From assembly GCF_040529045.1 (NCBI RefSeq), contig NZ_CP131914.1:4076501-4140500 (forward strand): 64,000 nt of DNA. The letters are read 5' to 3'. Under the pieces are notes generated by a model. That model searched no databases. It worked only from the letters and a program-made list of their open reading frames with translations, and had not been told where the DNA came from. Positions 1 through 7,754 of this stretch are shown piece by piece. The position numbers and the translations under genes are program-made. The stretch is from Xanthomonas indica (lineage in GTDB: Bacteria > Pseudomonadota > Gammaproteobacteria > Xanthomonadales > Xanthomonadaceae). Each line of letters opens with the position of its first letter. The stretch's first letter is position 1.

Positions 1-86
1 ACGCGCGCGCGCTGGGTGACGATGGCCTCCACTGCGCCCTCGTTGCCGAGGGTTTCCCACTCCAGATTGAATGCGGTCTCGCTCAT
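1..86 (-). CDS. 5' end of an unidentified gene (partial)
   Basis: An ATG on the minus strand opens a frame that stays open to the window edge; 28 residues are visible, beginning MSETAFNLEW and rich in Glu. It starts 31 bases after the aspS stop on the same strand, so it is probably co-transcribed with aspS. No clear ribosome binding site precedes it, and too little is present to name a family. Confidence 0.5.
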   Translation of the reverse strand, partial: MSETAFNLEWETLGNEGAVEAIVTQRAR

Positions 87-117
87 GTGTCGGCCTGCTA
101 CGGTTGGAAGAACGGGA

Positions 118-1869
118 TCACTGCGCCTGCGGGCGCACCTGCACGTGCACCTCGGCGAGTTGCGCGTCGGCGATCGGCGACGGCGCGTCGGTCATCAGGT
201 CCTGCGCGCCGGTGGTCTTGGGGAACGGAATCACGTCGCGGATCGACTCGGTACCGGCCATCAGCGCGGCGATACGGTCGATGCCGAAGGCGATGCCGCC
301 GTGCGGCGGCGCGCCGTAGTTCAGCGCATCCAGCAGGAAGCCGAACTTGGCGCGCGCTTCCTCGGCGCCGATGCCGAGCAGCTCGAACACCGCGCTCTGC
401 ATGTCCGGGCGATGGATACGGATCGAACCGCCGCCGATCTCGTTGCCGTTGAGCACCATGTCGTAGCCGCGCGAGACCGCGGTCTTGGCGTGCGTGCGCA
501 ACTCGGCGATGTCGTCCACCGCCGGCGCGGTGAACGGGTGATGCAGGGCCACGTAGCGCTGCGCCTCCTCGTCCCACTCGAACATCGGGAAATCGGTGAC
601 CCACAGCGGCCGCCAGCCGTCGGCAATGAGGTTGAAGTCCTTGCCCGCCTTCAGGCGCAGCGCGCCCATGAAGTCGGAGACCTTGCCGTAGGCGCCGGCG
701 CCGAAGAACACGATGTCGCCGTTGCCGGCACCAACGTGGGAGAGCAGCGCAGCGAACGCGGCCTCGCCGAAGAACTTCTGGATCGGCGAGCTGATCTCGC
801 CGCTGTCGGCGATCTTGATGTAGGCCAGGCCCTTGGCGCCGTACTTGGCGGCGTGCGCGGCGTATTCATCGATCTGCTTGCGCGAGAGGCTGGCGCCGCC
901 GGGAATGCGCAGCGCGGCGACGCGGCCATCGGGATCGGCGGCCGCGGCGCTGAACACCGCGAAGTCGCTGTCCTTGACCAGCTCGGCCACGTCGGTCAGC
1001 TCCAGCGCGATGCGCAGGTCCGGCTTGTCCGAGCCGTAGCGGCGCATGGCCTCGGCCCAGGTCATGCGCGGGAATTCGGCGGCCAGTTCGACGTCGACCA
1101 CCTCCTTGAAGATGGCGCGGACCATCGCCTCGACGAAGTCCTGCACGTCGCGCTCGCGCACGAAGGCGAACTCCATGTCGAGCTGGGTGAACTCGAGCTG
1201 GCGGTCGGCACGCAGCGCCTCGTCGCGGAAGCAGCGCGCGATCTGGTAGTAGCGGTCGAAGCCGGCCACCATCAGGATCTGCTTGAACAGCTGCGGCGAC
1301 TGCGGCAGCGCGTAGAACTCGCCCGGGTGCATGCGCGCCGGCACCAGGAAGTCGCGCGCGCCTTCCGGGGTGGCCTTGGTCAGGATCGGGGTCTCGATGT
1401 CCTGGAAGCCGCGCTCGTCCAGGTAGCGGCGCAACGCCTGCACCAGCTTGATGCGGGTGCGCTGCATGCGCTGCATCTCCGGACGGCGCAAATCCAGATA
1501 CCGGTACTTCAGGCGGGTTTCCTCGCCCGGGTTCTCGTGCGCGTGGAACGGCAGCGGCGCGGCCTTGTTGAGCACGGTGATGGCGGTGGCGATGACCTCG
1601 ACCTTGCCGCTGCGCAGCTTGTCGTTGACCGCATGCCGCGCGCGCACCACGCCCTCGACCTGCAGCACGTCCTCGTAGCCGAGGCTGGCGGCGACCTTGA
1701 ACACCTCCGCGTTCTCCGGCTCCACCATCACCTGCACGATGCCTTCGTGGTCGCGCAGGTCGATGAAGCACACGCCACCGAGGTTGCGGGCCACGTCGGT
1801 CCAGCCGGCCAGGGTGACGGTTTGGCCGATCAGGGTCTCGTCGACCAGGCCGCAGAAGTGGGTACGCAT
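118..1869 (-). CDS. aspS: Aspartate-tRNA ligase (AspRS)
   Basis: Cytoplasmic class II aminoacyl-tRNA synthetase that charges tRNA(Asp) with aspartate using ATP. The 583-residue product has the bacterial length (E. coli has 590). It shows an N-terminal OB-fold anticodon-binding domain (about 1-110), the motif 2 region ([11 protein letters not shown]), a bacterial insertion domain, and motif 3 (GIAFGIDRI) near the C terminus. I chose the ATG at 1869 because the protein then begins MRTHFCG, collinear with E. coli MRTEYCG; the longer frame adds 30 low-complexity residues. Oddity: the anticodon-domain stretch that reads NRRRDLG in E. coli is DVARNLG here, keeping one Arg (residue 28). The partial gene at 1-86 follows on the same strand. 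Confidence 0.97.
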   Translation of the reverse strand: MRTHFCGLVDETLIGQTVTLAGWTDVARNLGGVCFIDLRDHEGIVQVMVEPENAEVFKVAASLGYEDVLQVEGVVRARHAVNDKLRSGKVEVIATAITVLNKAAPLPFHAHENPGEETRLKYRYLDLRRPEMQRMQRTRIKLVQALRRYLDERGFQDIETPILTKATPEGARDFLVPARMHPGEFYALPQSPQLFKQILMVAGFDRYYQIARCFRDEALRADRQLEFTQLDMEFAFVRERDVQDFVEAMVRAIFKEVVDVELAAEFPRMTWAEAMRRYGSDKPDLRIALELTDVAELVKDSDFAVFSAAAADPDGRVAALRIPGGASLSRKQIDEYAAHAAKYGAKGLAYIKIADSGEISSPIQKFFGEAAFAALLSHVGAGNGDIVFFGAGAYGKVSDFMGALRLKAGKDFNLIADGWRPLWVTDFPMFEWDEEAQRYVALHHPFTAPAVDDIAELRTHAKTAVSRGYDMVLNGNEIGGGSIRIHRPDMQSAVFELLGIGAEEARAKFGFLLDALNYGAPPHGGIAFGIDRIAALMAGTESIRDVIPFPKTTGAQDLMTDAPSPIADAQLAEVHVQVRPQAQ

Positions 1870-2026
1870 CGCTAGCTCCAAACAGGGGGCGGCCGGCGCA
1901 GAAGGCGCCGGCAAGCCCGGTATTCTGCGGCGGCGCGTCGGCCCGGGCAAATCGCGCATGACTCATCCTGGCTTAAGTTGGCCTGCGGCTATAGTCCGCG
2001 CACCATTCACGGGGAGGAGAGAACCC

Positions 2027-2980
2027 ATGTTGAAGCCCCTTGGCACCTGGCTGGTGATCGCCGCGCTGGCCCTGGCCAGCGCCCCGGCCGCGGCCCAGAG
2101 CGCCCGCGCCTACGCCCCGCAGGACCTGCGGCAACTGTCGATCCCCGGCCGGGTCCGGGTGATCGAGCGCGAATACGCCGATCAGTCGCGCGGTCGGCAG
2201 ATTCCCGACGACCAGCTCGAGTTCTACCTGGACCAGATCGACCGCGGCTGGGGCTTCGGCAACATCCAGCAGGACATCGCCACCTCGCTGCGCGGCAGCG
2301 GCGGCGGCTGGCGGCAGGAACCGGGCTTCGACGGCCGCACCGTCGCCTGCTCCAGCAACGATCGCCGCCGCCAACAGTGCGCAACCCCGTTCCGCGGGCC
2401 TGCCCGCCTGGTCGGCACCCTCTCCGACTCGCCCTGCATCGAGGGCCGCACCTGGGGCTCGGCGCCGGGCGTGGTGTGGGTGGACCAGGGCTGCCGCGGC
2501 CGCTTCGTCGAAGGTCGCGGCGATTGGGGCGGCAACTGGGGCGGTGGCGGCGGTGGCGCGGCCGGCACCGTGCGCTGCGAGAGCCAGGACCAGCGCCAGC
2601 GCGTGTGCCCGACCGGCTGGCGCAACGCCATGCTGGTACGCCAGCTGTCGGACACCCGCTGCATCGAGGGCCGCACCTGGGGCTCGCGCGATGGCGCGGT
2701 GTGGGTCGACGACGGCTGCCGCGGCGAGTTCGCCCCGGGCCGCGGCGGTGGTGGCGGTGGCTGGGGACCGGGCCGGCCGCCGCTGGACAGCGGCTATACG
2801 GTGACCTGCAGCAGCGACGACAAGCGCCTGCGCACCTGCGCCTGGGACCGCCGCCAGGGCCGCCCGGTGCTGATCGAACAGCTGTCGGGCACCACCTGCG
2901 CGGAAGGCCGCAGTTGGGGCTACGAAGGCAATACGGTGTGGGTCAACGGCGGCTGCCGGGCACGCTTCGGCGCGCGTTGA
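2027..2980 (+). CDS. Exported DUF3011 protein with three Cys-rich repeats
   Basis: A 317-residue protein with a signal peptide (residues 1-23, ending AAAQ), an N-terminal region of about 80 residues, then three DUF3011-type repeats separated by Gly-rich linkers. Each repeat has four cysteines with nearly constant spacing (108/118/137/156, 184/194/212/231, 261/271/291/310) and the shared elements EGRTWG, VWV and GCR. The cysteines probably form disulfides after export to the periplasm or cell surface. The ATG follows a strong Shine-Dalgarno sequence (GGGGAGGAGA, 2011-2020). The gene is divergent from aspS. The domain is common in Xanthomonadaceae; its function is unknown. Confidence 0.85.
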   Translation: MLKPLGTWLVIAALALASAPAAAQSARAYAPQDLRQLSIPGRVRVIEREYADQSRGRQIPDDQLEFYLDQIDRGWGFGNIQQDIATSLRGSGGGWRQEPGFDGRTVACSSNDRRRQQCATPFRGPARLVGTLSDSPCIEGRTWGSAPGVVWVDQGCRGRFVEGRGDWGGNWGGGGGGAAGTVRCESQDQRQRVCPTGWRNAMLVRQLSDTRCIEGRTWGSRDGAVWVDDGCRGEFAPGRGGGGGGWGPGRPPLDSGYTVTCSSDDKRLRTCAWDRRQGRPVLIEQLSGTTCAEGRSWGYEGNTVWVNGGCRARFGAR

Positions 2981-2995
2981 GCAAGGCGAATGCGT

Positions 2996-3017
2996 GCCGC
3001 CCGCGATGTCGGGCGGC
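2996..3017 (+). terminator. Hairpin after the DUF3011 gene
   Basis: A perfect 8-bp inverted repeat (GCCGCCCG / CGGGCGGC, 6-nt loop) begins 15 bases after the stop codon. It lacks a T-run, so a transcription-ending role is only possible. Confidence 0.4.
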
Positions 3018-3094
3018 CCGACGCCGGCGTGAGACGTCGATTTCCAGGGGCGGCTCGTACCGTTTTTGGATGACCGCGACCGGGTGATGCCTGG

Positions 3095-3116
3095 TCGCGG
3101 CTGAAGCCGCTCCTAC
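3095..3116 (-). repeat. Single REP-type palindromic repeat
   Basis: The minus strand reads GTAGGAGCGGCTTCAGCCGC followed by GA, the same unit found at 21947-22006, 50079-50144 and 55880-55945 and split by the IS110 element at 22.2-23.4 kb. This copy is single, not part of a doublet. Confidence 0.85.
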
Positions 3117-3156
3117 GATGAGCCGCGCGCCTGACGCGGCTTGGCCAGGGCGGGAC

Positions 3157-3495
3157 TCAGGTCGCCGCAGGCTTGGCCGCGGCGGGCGCCGGCGCCGGGG
3201 CGGCGGCAGCCGCCGGCTTGGCCGGGGCGTCGGACGCAGGTGCAGCCGCGGGCTTGGCCTCGCTGCTGCCGCCGGTGCTGCCCGACTCGGCGAGGTTGCG
3301 CTTCTTGTCGCCGTCCTTCTTGAAGTCGGTCTCGTACCAGCCGCTGCCGGACAGGCGGAACGCCGGTGCGGTGAGCTGGCGCTTGACCGCCGGGGCGGCG
3401 CAGGACGGACAGGTCTCAGGATCCGGATCGGACAGTTTCTGCAGGCGGTCGAAGCTGTGACCGCATGCGGCACATTGGAAAGCGTAGATCGGCAT
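3157..3495 (-). CDS. FmdB-family zinc-ribbon protein
   Basis: A 112-residue protein. The N terminus (MPIYAFQC) and paired CxxC motifs (CAAC at 8-11, CPSC at about 29-32) define the FmdB/CxxC_CXXC_SSSS small regulatory-protein family, a putative nucleic-acid or metal-binding zinc ribbon. After about residue 65 the sequence becomes an Ala/Pro/Lys-rich, probably disordered tail. It lies downstream of the antiporter gene on the same strand, with 71 bases between. Function in the cell is not established for the family. Confidence 0.85.
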   Translation of the reverse strand: MPIYAFQCAACGHSFDRLQKLSDPDPETCPSCAAPAVKRQLTAPAFRLSGSGWYETDFKKDGDKKRNLAESGSTGGSSEAKPAAAPASDAPAKPAAAAAPAPAPAAAKPAAT

Positions 3496-3566
3496 GGCGG
3501 CAAAAACGCGAGAGCAACGGAGGCGGCCAGTATGGGGGCCGCACGCCGGCTTTCAAGCGCTCTCGC

Positions 3567-4850
3567 TCATGCCGGCCCGGGCTGGGGCCGCGGCGCCGCC
3601 TCCGGCGCGCCCACGGGCGGCGTTGGCGCCTCCGCTACCGGCGCCTCGGCGACCGGCGCGGCCGGCGCCGTCGGTGCCTGCGCCGACGCGGCATCCGCCG
3701 GCGCGGCCGGCGCCGCTTCCAGCGGGCTGACGTCGAACGGCATGCGCAGCAGCAGCGCCGGCAGCAGCGTGGTCAGGGCCGCGTACAGCAGCAGGGCGCC
3801 GAACAGGGCGTCGGCGATGGCGAAGCGGTCGCGCAGGATGCCGGCCAGCACCAGGGTGAAGATCAGCGTCGGCGACAGCGCCAGCGACACCCGCAGGCTG
3901 CTGCGCGCGCCTTCGCCGAACAGCACCCGCCGCTGCAGCCACAGAATGCCGATGCGCAGCGGCAGCACGCAGGCGGTCATGGCCAGGCCCAGGCCCAGCG
4001 CCTGCAGGCTCAACGCTCCGCTCGGCACCTTGGTGCCGGCATTGAAGAAGTAGAACGGCACGAAGAACGAGGCGAACAGGCGCACCGCCTGCAGGTTCTC
4101 GTCGGAGGCCAGCAGCGGCATGCGCTGGCGCAGCAGCCGCGCCACCAGCCCGGCGATGAACGCACCGACCAGGTAGTACACGCCCAGCGAATAGGTGATG
4201 TAGGCGGCGATCAGGCCGACCATCACCAGCAGCGAGAACTCCGACCCCGGCGCCTGCGGCGCCACCCAGCGCCCCAGGGCCACGAACAGCAGCGGCAGGC
4301 CGACCAGCATCGCCACCAGCGCCAGGCTGGACAGGCCCATCTGCCAGGGATCGCCGGCCTGCAGGATCACGAACAGCGCCGCCAGCGCCAGCAGTTCGCC
4401 GGCGATGGCCTTGCTGGTGACCCAGAAGCGTTCTTCCTCGTCCAGCCCCAGCCGCCCCAGCGACTCGATGATGAAACCGGTGGATGGGGTCAGCAGGGCC
4501 AGCGCCAGCAGCCCGGCCGCCTGCCACGGCAGCGCGGCGTAGCGCCAGGCCAGCCAGCCGACGCCGAACAGGGTGCCGCCGCGCACCACCAGGTGCAGCA
4601 GCAGCGGCCACAGGCCGCGGCGCAGCGCCTTCGGGTCCACTTCCAGGCCGGCGAACAGGAACAGCGACGAGATGCCGAGCGTGGCCAGCAGGGTCACCAC
4701 CGGGTCGTGCGCGCGCGGCCCCATCGCCAGCATCGCGATGATGCCGAACAGCAGACAGGTCAGCGGCGCCGGCATCTTGAAGCGCTGCAGCGCGCGCGGG
4801 ATCACCAGCAGGGCGAAGATCAGCAGCAGGTAGATCAGTTCGTGGCTCAT
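3567..4850 (-). CDS. Cation:proton antiporter (CPA2 family)
   Basis: A 427-residue inner-membrane protein with about 11-12 hydrophobic segments through residue 370, followed by an Ala/Pro-rich cytoplasmic tail of about 50 residues. The SSLFLFAGLEVDP segment and the later TPSTGFII segment fit the Na+/H+ exchanger fold of the monovalent cation:proton antiporter-2 family, which exchanges K+ or Na+ for H+. There is no C-terminal TrkA-N domain, unlike the antiporter at 29480-31159. The start is the ATG at 4850; no strong Shine-Dalgarno sequence is visible. The transported ion cannot be told from sequence. Confidence 0.85.
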   Translation of the reverse strand: MSHELIYLLLIFALLVIPRALQRFKMPAPLTCLLFGIIAMLAMGPRAHDPVVTLLATLGISSLFLFAGLEVDPKALRRGLWPLLLHLVVRGGTLFGVGWLAWRYAALPWQAAGLLALALLTPSTGFIIESLGRLGLDEEERFWVTSKAIAGELLALAALFVILQAGDPWQMGLSSLALVAMLVGLPLLFVALGRWVAPQAPGSEFSLLVMVGLIAAYITYSLGVYYLVGAFIAGLVARLLRQRMPLLASDENLQAVRLFASFFVPFYFFNAGTKVPSGALSLQALGLGLAMTACVLPLRIGILWLQRRVLFGEGARSSLRVSLALSPTLIFTLVLAGILRDRFAIADALFGALLLYAALTTLLPALLLRMPFDVSPLEAAPAAPADAASAQAPTAPAAPVAEAPVAEAPTPPVGAPEAAPRPQPGPA

Positions 4851-5287
4851 CGGGCAGGAGGTTCCATCGCGGGCCCGCCAGCGGCGGCAGCGGCGATGAT
4901 GCCGGTTCGCCCGTGTTGTGCGCCATCACGGCGAAGCGCCGGCTGCGGTCGCGGGCCCTGCGTAGCGTCTGCGTGCAGCGGCGCGTCCACGCGAGGCACT
5001 GCCTGCCTGCGGCGAATCCGCACCGCATGCAGGCATCCGTGCCCAACACGAACGCGTCACCGGCGCACACGCCGCGCACGCGAACGTCCTCCCAGGCAGC
5101 CGCGCAAACGCAACGGCTCCGCCTCGGCCGCCGCCCCTCCCCCGTTGCCGCTGCGCGTGGCTCGCGACATCGCCCTGTCTCGATTCATGCCGATTTGCGC
5201 ATGATGCATGGATCCGCAAGATCCCGGTCATATGCACGAAACCGCTCGATCGGACCATGAGCGCCCCTCACGCAAGCCACGCAACCG
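4851..5287. other. Divergent intergenic region, no gene seen
   Basis: This 437-bp stretch separates the divergent antiporter and TBDR genes and should hold both promoters. Open frames here have poor codon use and no recognisable protein. The last 120 bases, with several CATG/ATGC elements, are less G+C-rich than the rest and are the likely receptor promoter. I could not find a convincing Fur box or Pho box. Confidence 0.5.
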
Positions 5288-7684
5288 ATGACCGTTTCGG
5301 CGTATTTCCGCACCCCCGCCCCAACCCTGCTGGCCCTGGCGCTGGCCGCCAGCATCGCCTCCGCCCACGCCGCCGAGGCCGCCGACGCAGCGGAGCCCGC
5401 CGCGCCTGCCGACGGCAGCGACCGGGTCTCGACCCTGGACCAGGTGCAGGTGCTCGGCCAGGCCACCACCTACGCCAAGATCAACGTCAGCAAGGAGGCG
5501 CTGGACCGCCAGTTCGCGATGAGCAGCGTCAACGACGCGCTCAACGAACTGCCCGGCGTGATCGCCACCGAGGCCGATGCGTTCGGCTCCTCCGACTGGG
5601 GTACCCAGATCAGCATGCGCGGCTTCGTCACCAACCGCGACGACCAGCAGATCGGCACCACCATCGACGGCGTGCCCAACGGCGGCTCGGCCTACGGTGG
5701 CGGCTCCAAGGCCAACCGCTTCATCGACACGCTGGACCTGGAGACGGTGGAGGTCAGCCAAGGCACCGCCGACATCGCCTCGCGCTCCAACGAAGCGCTG
5801 GGCGGCACCCTCAACTTCCTCACCAGCGAACCGCTGGACCAGCAGCGCGTGCGCATGGCCTTCGGCATCGGCGACAACCAGGCGCGCAAGTACTACGCGC
5901 GCTACGACAGCGGCGACCTCGGCGGCACCCGCGCCTGGGTCAGCGGTTCGCATGCCAGCAACGACGACTGGATCGACGGCAGCGGCCACACCACCCGCGA
6001 CCACCTGGCCGGCAAGTTCGTCAGCGACCTCGGCGCATGGACGCTCAGCGGCTACCTGTCCTACGACGATGCCAACGAATCCGAATACAGCAGCGTCACC
6101 CCGGCGCAATTCGCCACCGATCCGGACCACGACCTGCTCACCGGCAAGCTCACCGGCATCCCCTACTACGACCAGAACTACCGCTCCGGCTCGCGCGCGC
6201 TGCGCAAGAACACCTTCGGCTACCTGCGCGGCCTGTTCGACGGCGGCAACGGCTTCAAGGCCACCCTGACCGGCTACGCGCACCGCATGAAGGGCCGTGG
6301 CGACTGGATTCCGCCGTACCTGGTCGACGTCACCAACGACGGCGCGGGCCAGCCCGAGTCCGAATACACCGGCGGCCATACCGTGTACGGCGGCAGCGCG
6401 CTGGGCAAGCTCTACTTCGTCACCCCGGGCGGCGCGGCCGCGAGCATGCTGCCGGGCTGCGCCGACACCGCGACCCTGCCCGCCGAGTCCAACCCGGCCT
6501 GCTATCCGGCCGGCTCGCTGCCGGTGCAGTCCTACCGCCACAGCCACTACGACAACCAGCGCGGCGGCGTCACCGCCGACGTGGAATGGGCGCAGGACTT
6601 TGGTGGACTGCACAACACCGTGCGCGGCGGCCTGTGGCTGGAACGCTACGACCGCAGCGTCACCCGCGACTGGCACCGCCTGCTCAACGTCGGCACCAAC
6701 ATCGCCTTCGACCACGTGCCGTACTGGGTGCAGTTCAAGGACGACTACCGCACCGACGAGCAGATGTACTACGCCGAGGACGTGATGCGCTACGGCGACT
6801 TCGCCTGGCGCGTAGGCGTCAAGCAGTTCTTCGCCGACCAGACCCGCGACCGCCGCATCGGCGACGCGGCGCACATCGAATCGGATTCGCACTCCGATCC
6901 GCTGTTCTCCGCCGGCCTGACCTGGACCACGCCGATCAAGGGCGTGGAGGCCTTTGCCGGTTTCTCGCAGAACTTCGCCGCGATCCCCTCCGGCGTGCTC
7001 GGCGAGACCGATCCGCTGGTGCTGAGCAAGGTCAAGCCGGAAACCGCCGACAACATCGAGGTGGGCCTGCGCATGAGCCGCTGGCCGCTGACCGGGAGCA
7101 TCACCCTGTACGACATCCGCTTCGACAACCGCATCGTCTACGTGCCGGCCAACTTCGTCACCGGCATCGACTACCTAGGCGAGACCGACGGCGTCTACGA
7201 GAACTTCGGCGGCGTGCACGCGCGCGGCGTGGAGCTGGCGCTGGGCTACGCCTGGGACAACGGCTGGCGGCTCAACGGCGCCTACACCTACAACAAGGCG
7301 ACCTACCTGGGCAGCGGCAACGCCGCGCGCGACCAGGCGCTGGAGATCGCGCCGGGCTCGCAGGTGATCGGCCAGCCGCGCCAGACCCTGGTGCTGTCGG
7401 CCGACTGGCAGGGAGAGCGCTGGCACGGCGGCCTGTCCGGCCGCTACCTCGGCCGGCGTTACCTGGATGCGGCCAACAGCGCGGCGCTGGATGCGGTGAC
7501 CACCTTCGACGCCAATCTCGGCATCGCCCTGGGCGGGCTGTCGCCGCAGTTGCAGCAGGCCAGGCTGGACCTGGTGATCAGCAACCTCACCGACAAGCGC
7601 TACCTCAACGGCGTGGACGGCAGCGACAGCGCCTTCATCGCGCCGCCGCGCACCGTCGGCCTGACCTTCATGGTCGACCTGTAA
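5288..7684 (+). CDS. TonB-dependent outer-membrane receptor
   Basis: A 798-residue receptor with a signal peptide (about 1-30, SIASAHAAEA), a plug domain (about 45-180: NELPGVIATEAD, SMRGFVTN, VEVSQGTADIASRSNEALGGTLNF) and a beta-barrel ending in the aromatic-rich GLTFMVDL. It differs clearly from the four related receptors later in the window. The phospholipase C gene starts 70 bases downstream on the same strand, suggesting a two-gene operon and a substrate or product linked to phospholipid or phosphate use. The ligand is otherwise unknown. Confidence 0.9.
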   Translation: MTVSAYFRTPAPTLLALALAASIASAHAAEAADAAEPAAPADGSDRVSTLDQVQVLGQATTYAKINVSKEALDRQFAMSSVNDALNELPGVIATEADAFGSSDWGTQISMRGFVTNRDDQQIGTTIDGVPNGGSAYGGGSKANRFIDTLDLETVEVSQGTADIASRSNEALGGTLNFLTSEPLDQQRVRMAFGIGDNQARKYYARYDSGDLGGTRAWVSGSHASNDDWIDGSGHTTRDHLAGKFVSDLGAWTLSGYLSYDDANESEYSSVTPAQFATDPDHDLLTGKLTGIPYYDQNYRSGSRALRKNTFGYLRGLFDGGNGFKATLTGYAHRMKGRGDWIPPYLVDVTNDGAGQPESEYTGGHTVYGGSALGKLYFVTPGGAAASMLPGCADTATLPAESNPACYPAGSLPVQSYRHSHYDNQRGGVTADVEWAQDFGGLHNTVRGGLWLERYDRSVTRDWHRLLNVGTNIAFDHVPYWVQFKDDYRTDEQMYYAEDVMRYGDFAWRVGVKQFFADQTRDRRIGDAAHIESDSHSDPLFSAGLTWTTPIKGVEAFAGFSQNFAAIPSGVLGETDPLVLSKVKPETADNIEVGLRMSRWPLTGSITLYDIRFDNRIVYVPANFVTGIDYLGETDGVYENFGGVHARGVELALGYAWDNGWRLNGAYTYNKATYLGSGNAARDQALEIAPGSQVIGQPRQTLVLSADWQGERWHGGLSGRYLGRRYLDAANSAALDAVTTFDANLGIALGGLSPQLQQARLDLVISNLTDKRYLNGVDGSDSAFIAPPRTVGLTFMVDL

Positions 7685-7754
7685 CCGGCGCCGTGGCAGT
7701 CTCGCGGCGGCGGTCGATCCCGGCCGCCGCCGCGTTGCGTTTTCCCGGACCACC

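Noticed and set aside
16-1875. A 619-codon open frame antisense to aspS
   Set aside because: High G+C codon use leaves the antisense frame open; the product is a His/Arg/Val/Leu-rich string without any domain, whereas aspS on the other strand is unmistakable.
5165-5250. Possible Pho box before the TBDR-phospholipase pair
   Set aside because: CTGTCTCG and CATGCCGAT lie about 11 bp apart but match the CTGTCAT consensus poorly; not enough to call.
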